From Streptomyces celluloflavus (GTDB taxonomy: Bacteria > Actinomycetota > Actinomycetes > Streptomycetales > Streptomycetaceae), in the NCBI GenBank assembly GCA_000720995.1, contig JOEL01000026.1, forward strand, positions 1 to 64,000: a stretch of 64,000 nucleotides of DNA, written 5' to 3'. Positions 8,480 to 15,687 of this stretch are shown piece by piece. How positions within the stretch are numbered: the stretch's first letter is position 1; every line of letters begins with the position of its first letter. The notes beneath the pieces were generated by a model that searched no databases, had not been told where the DNA came from, and saw only the letters and a list, made by a program, of their open reading frames with translations. The position numbers and the translations under genes are program-made.

Positions 8480-8913
8480 CGCCGACGCCGGTATCGGCAT
8501 CGGCCCTGGTCACTCCTGGCTTCTGGTGTGAGCGGTACGTGTATCGGTCCGTCCACGCGGAGGTCCTCGCCTCCTGGACGACGGTCTCCACGCGCAGCCC
8601 CATCCGCGCCGTACGGCACATCGGCGCGGACGCCCGGCAGATGGCCTCCGGACTTGCCGACCGCGAACAGCGGCGTGTGCTGGGCAGGGTGGCGGGCGAC
8701 GAGAGGCACATTGTCGGCGCCGTGGCCGCGCTCGACCGTGGTGAACCCTGTGGCCTGGCCCTCGACTGTGCCGGGACCTGGGTGGAATGGTCGGCCCGGC
8801 CCGTCCTCTTCCTCCCACTCGTCAGCCGAACAGGACCGCACTGTGCGTACGCAGCCGATCCGCCGGGAGGCTTCGGCGCACCCTTGGTGCCGATGGACGG
8901 CTTCCTGGGGTGA
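8464..8913 (+). CDS. Hypothetical protein (149 aa)
   Basis: A 149-residue protein starting MARGVTPTPVSASALVTPGF. It has an Arg/His-rich centre (residues 50-80) and a hydrophobic Leu/Pro stretch near residue 118 too short to call a membrane segment. It overlaps the preceding gene by 16 bp and ends the ATPase operon. No family is recognised. Confidence 0.65.
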   Translation: MARGVTPTPVSASALVTPGFWCERYVYRSVHAEVLASWTTVSTRSPIRAVRHIGADARQMASGLADREQRRVLGRVAGDERHIVGAVAALDRGEPCGLALDCAGTWVEWSARPVLFLPLVSRTGPHCAYAADPPGGFGAPLVPMDGFLG

Positions 8914-9037
8914 GGTCAGGGCGGTGATGGGGCGGGGAAGAGAGGCCACGACAGGGCGTGGCCTCCGTGGGCCGGTGCGCCGCATGCGCGTCGGCCACTT
9001 CTTCCCGGGCCCGCCGCCGTACTGATTGCGACGCGAG

Positions 9038-9067
9038 GTGGGGCCCTCCGCCAGCGGAAGGCCCCAC
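9038..9067 (-). terminator. Hairpin terminator
   Basis: Arms 9038-9050 and 9055-9067 form a 13-bp stem with a 4-nt loop. The single mismatch becomes a G-U pair only in the minus-strand transcript, so it best serves the S33 peptidase gene that ends at 9158. It could also stop the plus operon ending at 8913. Confidence 0.65.
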
Positions 9068-9113
9068 ATCAACACCCCGGACAGCCGAGGTCCAGCAGCG
9101 GTCGTGCACCCCC

Positions 9114-9138
9114 GGGAACCCTGGGGCTCCGGGTTCCC
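9114..9138 (-). terminator. Second hairpin just after the peptidase gene
   Basis: GGGAACCC (9114-9121) pairs with GGGTTCCC (9131-9138) around a 9-nt loop, 20 bp beyond the stop of the minus-strand peptidase gene. Together with the stem at 9038-9067 it makes a tandem terminator. Confidence 0.55.
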
Positions 9139-9157
9139 AGGGCCCCCGGACAGACAA

Positions 9158-10702
9158 CTAGCGGGACTTCCCCTCCTGCCCGCCCGTCGTGTGGCAGGTC
9201 AGGTCCTTGGCCGGGAGTTTGCCCGTGGTCAGGTAGGCCGTGGCGCTCTTGTCCGCGCAGGAGTTGGCGACGCCGTAGATGGTGTGGCCCTCGCCGCCGG
9301 CGACGGTGACCATCCGGGAGCCGTGCAGGGCGCGGTGCATGCTCCGGGCGCCGGGCAGGGGGGTCTGGGGGTCCCACCGGTTCTGCAGGATCAGTGCGCT
9401 GACCTGGTTGTTCACCGTTGTCGCGGGCTCGCTGCCCGGCTTCCAGAAGGCGCACGGCTTGATGTTGGCGGCGAAATCGCCGTACAGCGGATACCGGGCC
9501 TTGTCGCGGATCGCGTTGCGGCGGTACTGCTCGGGGTCGTGCGACCAGGGGAGGGTGTCGGAGCACAGGACGGCCCAGGCGCTCGCGGCGTCATTGTCCG
9601 CGGGGACGGCACGGCCGGAGGCCGGCGGGACGGGGTCCGGGGCCCGCTCGGGTGTGCCGGACGGGGCCGGTTTCGTGCCCTCGGCCGCCTTCTTCAGTTC
9701 GGCGACCTTTTCGGCGGCTCGCTGCACGTGGAAGAACTCGGGGCGCAGTTCGGAGCGGAGGTCGTCACCGGTGAGGGGGCGCCCGCCGGAGTCGATGGGC
9801 TTGCGGTCGGCCTGGGCGATCAGATTCCAGAAGGTCTTGCGGACCTCGGCCGGAGTCTTGCCCAGGTGGTACGTCGTGTGCCGCTCGGCGGTCCATTCGC
9901 TCCATCGCGCGAAGGCGGGCTCGGCGCCCTCCGCCATCGCCTGGAACATGCCGCGCCAGGCCCGCGCGGGGTCGGCCGCGCTGTCCAGTACGAACCGGTC
10001 GGCCCGTTGGGGGAACAGCTGCGTGTAGACGGCGCCGAGGTAGGTGCCGTAGGAGTACCCCAGGTAGGAGATCTTCTTCTCGCCCAGCACGGCGCGGATG
10101 ACGTCCATATCGCGAGCGGTGTTGCGGGTGGTGATGTGCCGCAGCTTGTCACCCTGCTTGGCCTCGCATTTGGCGGCCACCGTACGTGCCCGTTCCACAT
10201 CCTTGGCGAATGTCTCGGCCTTGTAAGGGCGCTCGTAGTTCTGTTCGTCGTCGGTCAGACCGCAGCTGACCGGAGAGCTCTGGCCGACGCCCCTGGGGTC
10301 GAAGCCGATGAGGTCGTACTGATTCTTCACCTCCTTGGGGAGTGCCAATTCCGGGGCGACGGGCAAATCCAGGCCCTGCCCACCGGGGCCGCCGGGGTTG
10401 AGCAGCAGAACGCCGCGGCGTTCCGTTGCGCTGCTCGCCTTCAGCCGGGATATCGCGATGTCGATCTTCTTGCCGCCGGGGTCGCTGTAGTCCAGCGGCA
10501 CCTTGAGCGTCGCGCACTGAAAGGTGGCGGGGTTCTTCGCGTCGCACCGCTGCCACCGGGGATTCTGCTGCGTGTACTGCCGCAACGGGGCCTCGGCCGC
10601 GGCGGAATGAGATGCGGCGAAGGTCGTTGCGGGGGTAAGCGCCGAAAGGCAAGTCGCCGCGGCGCCGACGGCCAGAAGAGATGCTGTTCTTCCGTTTCGC
10701 AT
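9158..10702 (-). CDS. Secreted alpha/beta-hydrolase, tripeptidyl-aminopeptidase type (S33)
   Basis: A 514-residue exported peptidase. Residues 1-29 are a signal peptide (RNGR, a hydrophobic core, then ...TFAAS). The mature part is an alpha/beta-hydrolase with the oxyanion motif LLLNPGGPGGQG, the nucleophile elbow GYSYGTYLG (Ser near residue 225), an Asp in QNRWDPQTPLPGA and a His in AGGEGHTIYG near the C-terminus. It matches the SlpD/SlpE and Tap family that releases N-terminal di- or tripeptides outside the cell. It is a single-gene unit with tandem hairpins downstream. Confidence 0.93.
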   Translation of the reverse strand: MRNGRTASLLAVGAAATCLSALTPATTFAASHSAAAEAPLRQYTQQNPRWQRCDAKNPATFQCATLKVPLDYSDPGGKKIDIAISRLKASSATERRGVLLLNPGGPGGQGLDLPVAPELALPKEVKNQYDLIGFDPRGVGQSSPVSCGLTDDEQNYERPYKAETFAKDVERARTVAAKCEAKQGDKLRHITTRNTARDMDVIRAVLGEKKISYLGYSYGTYLGAVYTQLFPQRADRFVLDSAADPARAWRGMFQAMAEGAEPAFARWSEWTAERHTTYHLGKTPAEVRKTFWNLIAQADRKPIDSGGRPLTGDDLRSELRPEFFHVQRAAEKVAELKKAAEGTKPAPSGTPERAPDPVPPASGRAVPADNDAASAWAVLCSDTLPWSHDPEQYRRNAIRDKARYPLYGDFAANIKPCAFWKPGSEPATTVNNQVSALILQNRWDPQTPLPGARSMHRALHGSRMVTVAGGEGHTIYGVANSCADKSATAYLTTGKLPAKDLTCHTTGGQEGKSR

Positions 10703-10879
10703 TATTTTGTGCTCGTCCTTGTTGGGGAGAGGCGACAGGTTTTTCCGCCCTTTTGTGCGCGGGAGGTTGGCGAGGCCGTCGAGGAATGGAATTCGCCCGC
10801 CGCCGAGAAGCCGTTGGGCCGGTTGCGCGGATGGTGCGCCGTGGCCGGGGTCGTTACCGGCTGTGCCGCCGGGCGCCGG

Positions 10880-11398
10880 TCAGTTTCCGGCGAGGTGCTG
10901 GCGGACGCACTGCGTGTATTGCTGGAGGCTGTCAGGCCGGTAGCACTCCTGCGTCTTGTTGGCGTACCAGACCATGAAGAAGGCGACCAGGACGGACACC
11001 ACGATGGCGAGGAACGACATCACCACGCCGGTGAGGGAAATGCCCCGGCCGACGCCGGTCCGCTTGGCCGTCCGCATGGCGACCACGCCCAGGATCAGAC
11101 CGATGACGCCGAGCGCGCCGCCGACGAAGACGATCGAGGTCATCAGGCTGACGATGCCCAGCACCATGGCGGCCACGGCCAGGCCGTTCCTGCCGGCCGG
11201 CGGACGCGTGCCGCAGCCGGGGCCCTGGGGGCGGGGGGCATACGGATCCGCCCCGGCGGCCCGAGCCGATGCCGTCCGAGCCGATGCCGTCTGAGCCGAT
11301 GCGGTCCGAGTCGGCGTCGGCGTTGACGCTGCCCGAGTCGGCGCCGTCTCAGCCGGTGCCGTCTGATGCGGCGGTGTCTCTGTCCCTTGCGTATTCAT
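10880..11398 (-). CDS. DUF4190 small membrane protein
   Basis: A 172-residue protein. The first 60 residues are a Thr/Ala/Pro-rich repeat region (units like ASARTASARAAG) and residues about 75-145 hold two hydrophobic helices with the GLAVAAMVLGIVSL pattern of DUF4190. A short C-terminal tail has two Cys (QECYRPDSLQQYTQC). GGGAGG lies 10 nt before the ATG. The gene is divergent from the histidine kinase gene at 11537. The repeat region is encoded by near-identical 15-bp units at about 11261-11316. Function unknown; these proteins are often envelope-associated. Confidence 0.85.
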   Translation of the reverse strand: MNTQGTETPPHQTAPAETAPTRAASTPTPTRTASAQTASARTASARAAGADPYAPRPQGPGCGTRPPAGRNGLAVAAMVLGIVSLMTSIVFVGGALGVIGLILGVVAMRTAKRTGVGRGISLTGVVMSFLAIVVSVLVAFFMVWYANKTQECYRPDSLQQYTQCVRQHLAGN

Positions 11399-11536
11399 CT
11401 GCCGTCCTCCCGTGAAACTGGGCAGGACACGATCATGGTTTCCGGGGGCTCGGGTGCGCATCGCGGGAAGGCGGGAAAAGTCGCTCCCTCGATCGGGGGA
11501 GGCCGCCGATGGGCTATCCGGCCATACTGGCTCATT

Positions 11537-12832
11537 ATGTTCAGGGGAATCCGGCCGCTGCTGCGCGGCACCACGTATTCGGGTGTGCTGTTCGCCTATT
11601 GCGGTGCGTTGGCGAGCATTCCACTGCTGCCTTTCGCGCAGCTGCCGGTGCTGGCGTGGCGATCCGCTCCGGAGGGAGTGCAGATCGTTCTGATCCTGCT
11701 GGTCTGGGCGGCACTGATCGGCGCGGTCGGGCTGGCCCGCACCACGCGGCGGGTGCTGATCGTGTGCGCCCGTCGCCTGCTGGGGGTGCCGCTGCCGGAT
11801 CCGGTGGCCGTACGCCGGCCCGTGAGCTCGCTCGGCGCCGGGCCGGCCCCCGTCACGCCGAGCCCCGCCGTCCCGTCCGGCGCCGACCGCTGGCGGACTC
11901 CTCTCTGGCTGCTGCTGCACGTGGCGCTGGGGTGGACGGGGGCGCTGGTCAGCGGGGTGCTGATCCTCGCGGGCCTGACCCTGCCGGGGGACTGGCTCGG
12001 CGCCGAGGCGGGGCTGAATCTGTTCGGCTGGTCGGCGCGGGTGACGGGTGGCTGGGGCAGCTGGGCGGTGGCGCTCGGCTGTGTGCTGCTGGCGGTGGCC
12101 GTGTGCGTGGTGGTGGCGAGCGCGCTGCGGTGGCTGGCGCCGCGGCTGCTGGGGCCGTCGTCGGCCGAGCGGCTCGCGCTGGCGGCCGAGCGGGAGCTGC
12201 TGCTGGCCGAACGCAACCGGCTGGCCCACGAGCTGCACGATTCGATCGGGCACACGCTGACGGCGACCACGATCCAGGCGGCGGTGGCGGGCGAGGTGCT
12301 CTCCGCCGACCCGGTGGCGGCGCGGGCCGCCCTGCGCAGCATCGAGGAGTCGACCCGGGCGGCGCTGGAGGACCTGGACTACGTGCTGGGCGTGCTGCGC
12401 GAGGAGAAGGCGGAGGCGGCGCCGGTCCGGACCCTGGCCGATCTGCCCGAGCTGCTGGACCGGTTGCGGCACGCGGGCGCGGTGGTGGAGCCGGAGCTGT
12501 CGGGCGAGCTGGCGCAGGTGCAGGGGACGCTCTCCCGGGCGGCGTACCGGATCTTGCAGGAGGGGCTGACGAACGCGCTGCGGCACGGGGCGGGCGGTCC
12601 GATCGAGGTCCGGGTGGCGGCCGCGCCGGACGGACTGGAGCTCGTGGTGGCCAACCGGACCGGGGACGGTACGAGCGCGGGGACGGGTGCGGGCGCCTTC
12701 CCGACGTCCGGGCACGGCCTGCCCGGTCTGGCCGAGCGGGTGCGGCTGCTGCACGGTGAGATCGAGGTCGGCCCGGACGGGCCCCGGCACTGGCGGTTGG
12801 CGGTCCGGCTGCCGGTACGGTTGTCGGCATGA
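11537..12832 (+). CDS. Two-component sensor histidine kinase (HisKA_3 type)
   Basis: A 431-residue membrane kinase. Four or so hydrophobic segments occupy residues 15-200 with short outside loops; the dimerisation/phosphoacceptor helix has LAHELHDSIGHTLT (His near residue 234), and a degenerate HATPase_c domain ends with GHGLPGLAERVRLL. This is the NarL/DesK-type class that pairs with LuxR-type regulators, and the next gene is one, overlapping by 4 bp. I chose the ATG at 11537, which begins the first membrane helix; an upstream in-frame ATG at 11435 with a GGCAGGA site is possible. The signal is unknown. Confidence 0.92.
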   Translation: MFRGIRPLLRGTTYSGVLFAYCGALASIPLLPFAQLPVLAWRSAPEGVQIVLILLVWAALIGAVGLARTTRRVLIVCARRLLGVPLPDPVAVRRPVSSLGAGPAPVTPSPAVPSGADRWRTPLWLLLHVALGWTGALVSGVLILAGLTLPGDWLGAEAGLNLFGWSARVTGGWGSWAVALGCVLLAVAVCVVVASALRWLAPRLLGPSSAERLALAAERELLLAERNRLAHELHDSIGHTLTATTIQAAVAGEVLSADPVAARAALRSIEESTRAALEDLDYVLGVLREEKAEAAPVRTLADLPELLDRLRHAGAVVEPELSGELAQVQGTLSRAAYRILQEGLTNALRHGAGGPIEVRVAAAPDGLELVVANRTGDGTSAGTGAGAFPTSGHGLPGLAERVRLLHGEIEVGPDGPRHWRLAVRLPVRLSA

Positions 12833-13629
12833 TCGGCTCCGACGCGAGCGATACCGTCACGACCAGCCCTGATGCGAGTGAGGCAGTCATGACCAGCCCT
12901 GACGCGAGCCCGGCCGTCAGGACCGGCGTCGGCACCGGCCCCGCCACCACCAGCCCCACCAGCCCGACCGGCACCCCCGTCACCCTCCTGATCGCGGACG
13001 ATGATGAGGTGACCCGCAGCGGTCTGCGCACATTGCTCGCGGCGCAGCCGGGGATCGCGGTGATCGGGGAGGCCGCCGACGGCGTCGAGGCGGTCGAGCA
13101 GGGGCGGCGGCTGCGGCCGGACGTGGTCCTGATGGATGTGCGGATGCCGCGATGCAACGGGATCGAGGCCACCCGGCAACTGCTGGCCGAGTCGGCCGGA
13201 CCGCCGAAGGTCGTGGTGATCACCACCTTCGAGAACGACGGCTATGTGACCGCGGCGCTCAGCGCGGGGGCCAGCGGGTTCGTGCTCAAGCGGCTTCCGG
13301 TCCGGCAGATCGCGGAGGCGGTGCGGGTGGTGGCGGCGGGGGAGGCGATCCTCTTCCCGGCGGCCCTGCGCCGGATGGTCGCCGCCCGCCCGCTGGGCTC
13401 CGCCGAGGCGCTGCCGAGGGCGGCGCTGACGGGACGGGAGGAGGAGGTGCTGCGGTTGATGGCCACCGGCCTGTCCAACCCGGAGATCGCCGAGTCGCTC
13501 ACGGTGAGCCTGGAGACGGTGAAGACCCACGTCGGGAACGTGCTGACCAAGCTAGGCGCGCAGAACCGGACCCACGCGGTGGTGATCGCGTACGAGTCCG
13601 GTCTGGTGGTGCCGGGGTTCGCCGGATGA
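12829..13629 (+). CDS. LuxR/NarL-type response regulator
   Basis: A 266-residue regulator with an unusual 45-residue N-terminal tail of repeated Ser/Thr/Asp-Ala units (TSPDASEAVMTSPDASPAV). A receiver domain follows (acidic pocket ADDDE near residue 56, phosphoacceptor Asp in VVLMDVRMP near residue 103, Lys in FVLKRLP), and then a C-terminal GerE/LuxR helix-turn-helix (LTGREEEVLRLMATGLSNPEIAESL). It overlaps the kinase by ATGA and is surely its cognate partner. The real start could lie further in, at the GTG before TLLIADDDE, removing the tail. Confidence 0.92.
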   Translation: MIGSDASDTVTTSPDASEAVMTSPDASPAVRTGVGTGPATTSPTSPTGTPVTLLIADDDEVTRSGLRTLLAAQPGIAVIGEAADGVEAVEQGRRLRPDVVLMDVRMPRCNGIEATRQLLAESAGPPKVVVITTFENDGYVTAALSAGASGFVLKRLPVRQIAEAVRVVAAGEAILFPAALRRMVAARPLGSAEALPRAALTGREEEVLRLMATGLSNPEIAESLTVSLETVKTHVGNVLTKLGAQNRTHAVVIAYESGLVVPGFAG

Positions 13630-13791
13630 TGCAGCCTGAGGTGGGCTGACGGCCGGACGCGGGCCCAGACCGCGATTCGTGCCTCCCGTTAGACGGCGCC
13701 GACCCGGACTCCCCGGCGACGGATGAGCCGGCTCACGCGCCCGGACGCCGACAGCGGACGAGGGCGGCGGCGCCGCCCGTCCCCTTACCCT

Positions 13792-14424
13792 TCACCCGTC
13801 GAAGCGGCCGAAGGCGCCCCGGTGGAAGAGGAGCGGGCCGCGGGCCGCGGCAGTGGCATCCGTGCCGAGGGCCTCGACGCGGCCGACCACGATCAGGTGG
13901 TCGCCGCCGGTGTGGACGGCCTCGATCGTGCAGTCGACCCAGGCGGGTACGTCCACCAGCCGCGGTGAACCGGTCGCGGGGGCCGCCACGTAGGGGACAC
14001 CGGCGAACTTGTCGCCGCCGCTGACCGCGAAGCCGCGGCACAGCTCGTCCTGTCCGGCGCCGAGGATGTTGACGCAGAAGACACCGGCGCGGGCGATCCG
14101 CGGCCAAGTGGTGGATGTACGGGCCACCAGGAAGGTGACCAGCGGCGGGTCGAGGGAGAGCGAGGCGAACGACTGGCAGGCGAAGCCGGCCGGGCCCGAC
14201 TCCCCGGGGGCGGTGATGACGGTGACGCCGCTGGCGAAGTGCCCCAGGACGGCGCGGAACGTGGCCTGGTCCACGGGGGCGCGTTCGTCCTCGCGTACGG
14301 CGCGCAGGGCCGGGCGGGGCGGTACGGACGAGGGGGTGGTGGCCGGTGTGGCGGACGTGGTCGGCGCGCCGACCGAGCGCAGGTACCGCACGGCGGTGGC
14401 CGCCATTCCAGCGTGTCCCATCAT
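13792..14424 (-). CDS. Flavin reductase family protein (FMN split barrel)
   Basis: A 210-residue protein. After about 50 low-complexity residues it shows the flavin-reductase split barrel: VLGHFASGVTVITA, then FACQSFASLSLDPPLVTFLV, then CVNILGAGQ and a GDHLIVVGRV strand. It would supply reduced FMN/FAD to a monooxygenase. Flavin reductases of this kind partner with aromatic or steroid-ring hydroxylases, but no hydroxylase is adjacent. The start is uncertain: ATG at 14424 lacks a Shine-Dalgarno, while ATG at 14406 (MAATAVRYLRS) is also possible. A CTGAC-type operator sits 14 bp upstream. Confidence 0.88.
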   Translation of the reverse strand: MMGHAGMAATAVRYLRSVGAPTTSATPATTPSSVPPRPALRAVREDERAPVDQATFRAVLGHFASGVTVITAPGESGPAGFACQSFASLSLDPPLVTFLVARTSTTWPRIARAGVFCVNILGAGQDELCRGFAVSGGDKFAGVPYVAAPATGSPRLVDVPAWVDCTIEAVHTGGDHLIVVGRVEALGTDATAAARGPLLFHRGAFGRFDG

Positions 14425-14437
14425 GCATTCATTGAAT

Positions 14438-14452
14438 CTGATGGAGCGTCAG
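14438..14452. promoter_or_regulatory. CTGAC-N5-GTCAG operator, flavin reductase gene
   Basis: CTGAT (14438-14442), 5 bp, GTCAG (14448-14452): one mismatch to the perfect repeat. Flanking AT/AT extends the symmetry to 14436-14454 (ATCTGA...TCAGAT). It lies in the 95-bp gap before the minus-strand flavin reductase gene, so that gene has its own regulated promoter even though it follows an enoyl-CoA hydratase gene. It belongs to the nine-site set described in the findings. Confidence 0.7.
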
Positions 14453-14519
14453 ATGGGAAGGGCGGCGATGTGCTGGGGATGCGCTGTGCTCCGTCCCGTC
14501 CCGTTGCGCTCCGTTCCGC

Positions 14520-15467
14520 TCATCGTCCCCGGTACGTCGGTCGGCGGCGGGCCGCGAAGGCGCTGATCCCCTCCTGGGCGTCCGCCGTGGTCATGTTGAT
14601 CTCCTGGGCGGCGGCCTCGGCGGCGAAGGCGGTCGCCCGGTCGGCGTCGAGGGAGGCGTTGACCAGCTGTTTGGTGAGGGCGAGCGCCCGCGTCGGGCCG
14701 GCCGCCAGCCGCTCGGCCCACTCCCTGGCGGCTGCCGGCAGTTCGCCGTCCGGGACGACCCGGTTGACCAGCCCCAGCCGCTCGGCCTCGGCGGCCGGTA
14801 CCGCGTCACCGAAGAACATCAGCTCCTTGGCGCGCTGCGGACCGACCAGCCGCGGCAGCAGGTAGGCGCCGCCACCGTCCGGGACCAGGCCGCGGCGCGC
14901 GAACACTTCGATGAACCGCGCCGATTCGGCGGCCAGCACCAGATCGCAGGCGAACGCGAGATGGGCGCCGATACCGGCTGCGGTGCCGTTGACGGCGGCG
15001 AGCACCGGCTTCTCGCAGTCCAGTACCGCGGCGATGAACCGCTGGGCGCCGCGCCGGATCAGCCGGGCCACATCGCCCGCGACCCGGTCGCCGGCCGGTG
15101 GCGAACCGCGCAGATCGGCACCGGCGCAGAAGCCCTTGCCGGACGCGGTGATCACCACGGCCCGTACCGCCGGGTCGGCCGACGCGTCCGCGAGCAGGCC
15201 GATGATGCGTTCGCGCTGGTCCCAGGTGACGGCGTTCAGCGCCGCCGGCCGGTTGAGCGTGATCCACGAGACGCCGTTGTCAGTGGCATGGAGTACCAAT
15301 GAATCAACGGAAGGGACCGGATCGGCCGGGGCGGTGGATTCGGAGGGGGCGGAGCGATCGGAGGGATCAGAGGGGTTGGCCGAGCCGGTGAGGTCGGTGG
15401 GGTCGGCGGAAGTGGTGTGGTGTTCCCGGGCGTCGGGCCGTCCGGGGGAAGCGGGGGAGGGTGTCAT
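14520..15467 (-). CDS. Enoyl-CoA hydratase/isomerase
   Basis: A 315-residue crotonase-family enzyme expected to hydrate or isomerise an enoyl-CoA. The first 50 residues are a Ser/Pro/Asp-rich extension (SANPSDPSDRSAPSES) not found in typical 260-residue members. The catalytic core has the oxyanion-hole segment GKGFCAGADLRGS, then AAVNGTAAGIGAHLAFACDLVLA, and GLVPDGGGAYLLPRLVG. The extension may be an over-called start, but no better ATG is seen before the domain. It is on the same strand as the CoA ligase (15688-17946), with a repeat-rich 220-bp gap between. Confidence 0.9.
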   Translation of the reverse strand: MTPSPASPGRPDAREHHTTSADPTDLTGSANPSDPSDRSAPSESTAPADPVPSVDSLVLHATDNGVSWITLNRPAALNAVTWDQRERIIGLLADASADPAVRAVVITASGKGFCAGADLRGSPPAGDRVAGDVARLIRRGAQRFIAAVLDCEKPVLAAVNGTAAGIGAHLAFACDLVLAAESARFIEVFARRGLVPDGGGAYLLPRLVGPQRAKELMFFGDAVPAAEAERLGLVNRVVPDGELPAAAREWAERLAAGPTRALALTKQLVNASLDADRATAFAAEAAAQEINMTTADAQEGISAFAARRRPTYRGR

Positions 15468-15484
15468 GGGAGGGCGGCTCCAGA

Positions 15485-15662
15485 GGCTGTGGTCGTTACG
15501 GCTGTGGCTGTTACGGCTGTGGCTGTTACGGCTGTGGTTGCGGCGCGAGTGGCGAGGACGGCACGGCCGGTGTGACGGGTGCGACCGATGCGACCGACGT
15601 GGGTGGTGCGGCTGGTACGGCCCGTGCGACCCACATGACCCGCGTGACCCGCGTGACCCGCG
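15485..15662. repeat. Two short tandem-repeat blocks in an intergenic gap
   Basis: From 15485 to 15540 the 15-bp unit GGCTGTGGCTGTTAC occurs three times plus a partial copy (the first copy has one change). From about 15632 to 15662 the 9-bp unit CGCGTGACC repeats with minor changes. Both lie between the enoyl-CoA hydratase start (15467) and the CoA-ligase stop (15688). They read as low-complexity Gly/Cys/Tyr on the plus strand and are not convincing coding sequence. Confidence 0.7.
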
Positions 15663-15687
15663 TGGCTGGTACGGTCGGCACGGGCGG

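Noticed and set aside
9026..11326. 766-codon plus-strand frame across the S33 peptidase gene
   Set aside because: Antisense to a protein with a complete catalytic triad and signal peptide; Gly/Val/Arg-rich with no domain.
15485..15540. Tandem repeat considered as a CRISPR array
   Set aside because: Units are 15 bp with no unique spacers and no cas genes in the window.
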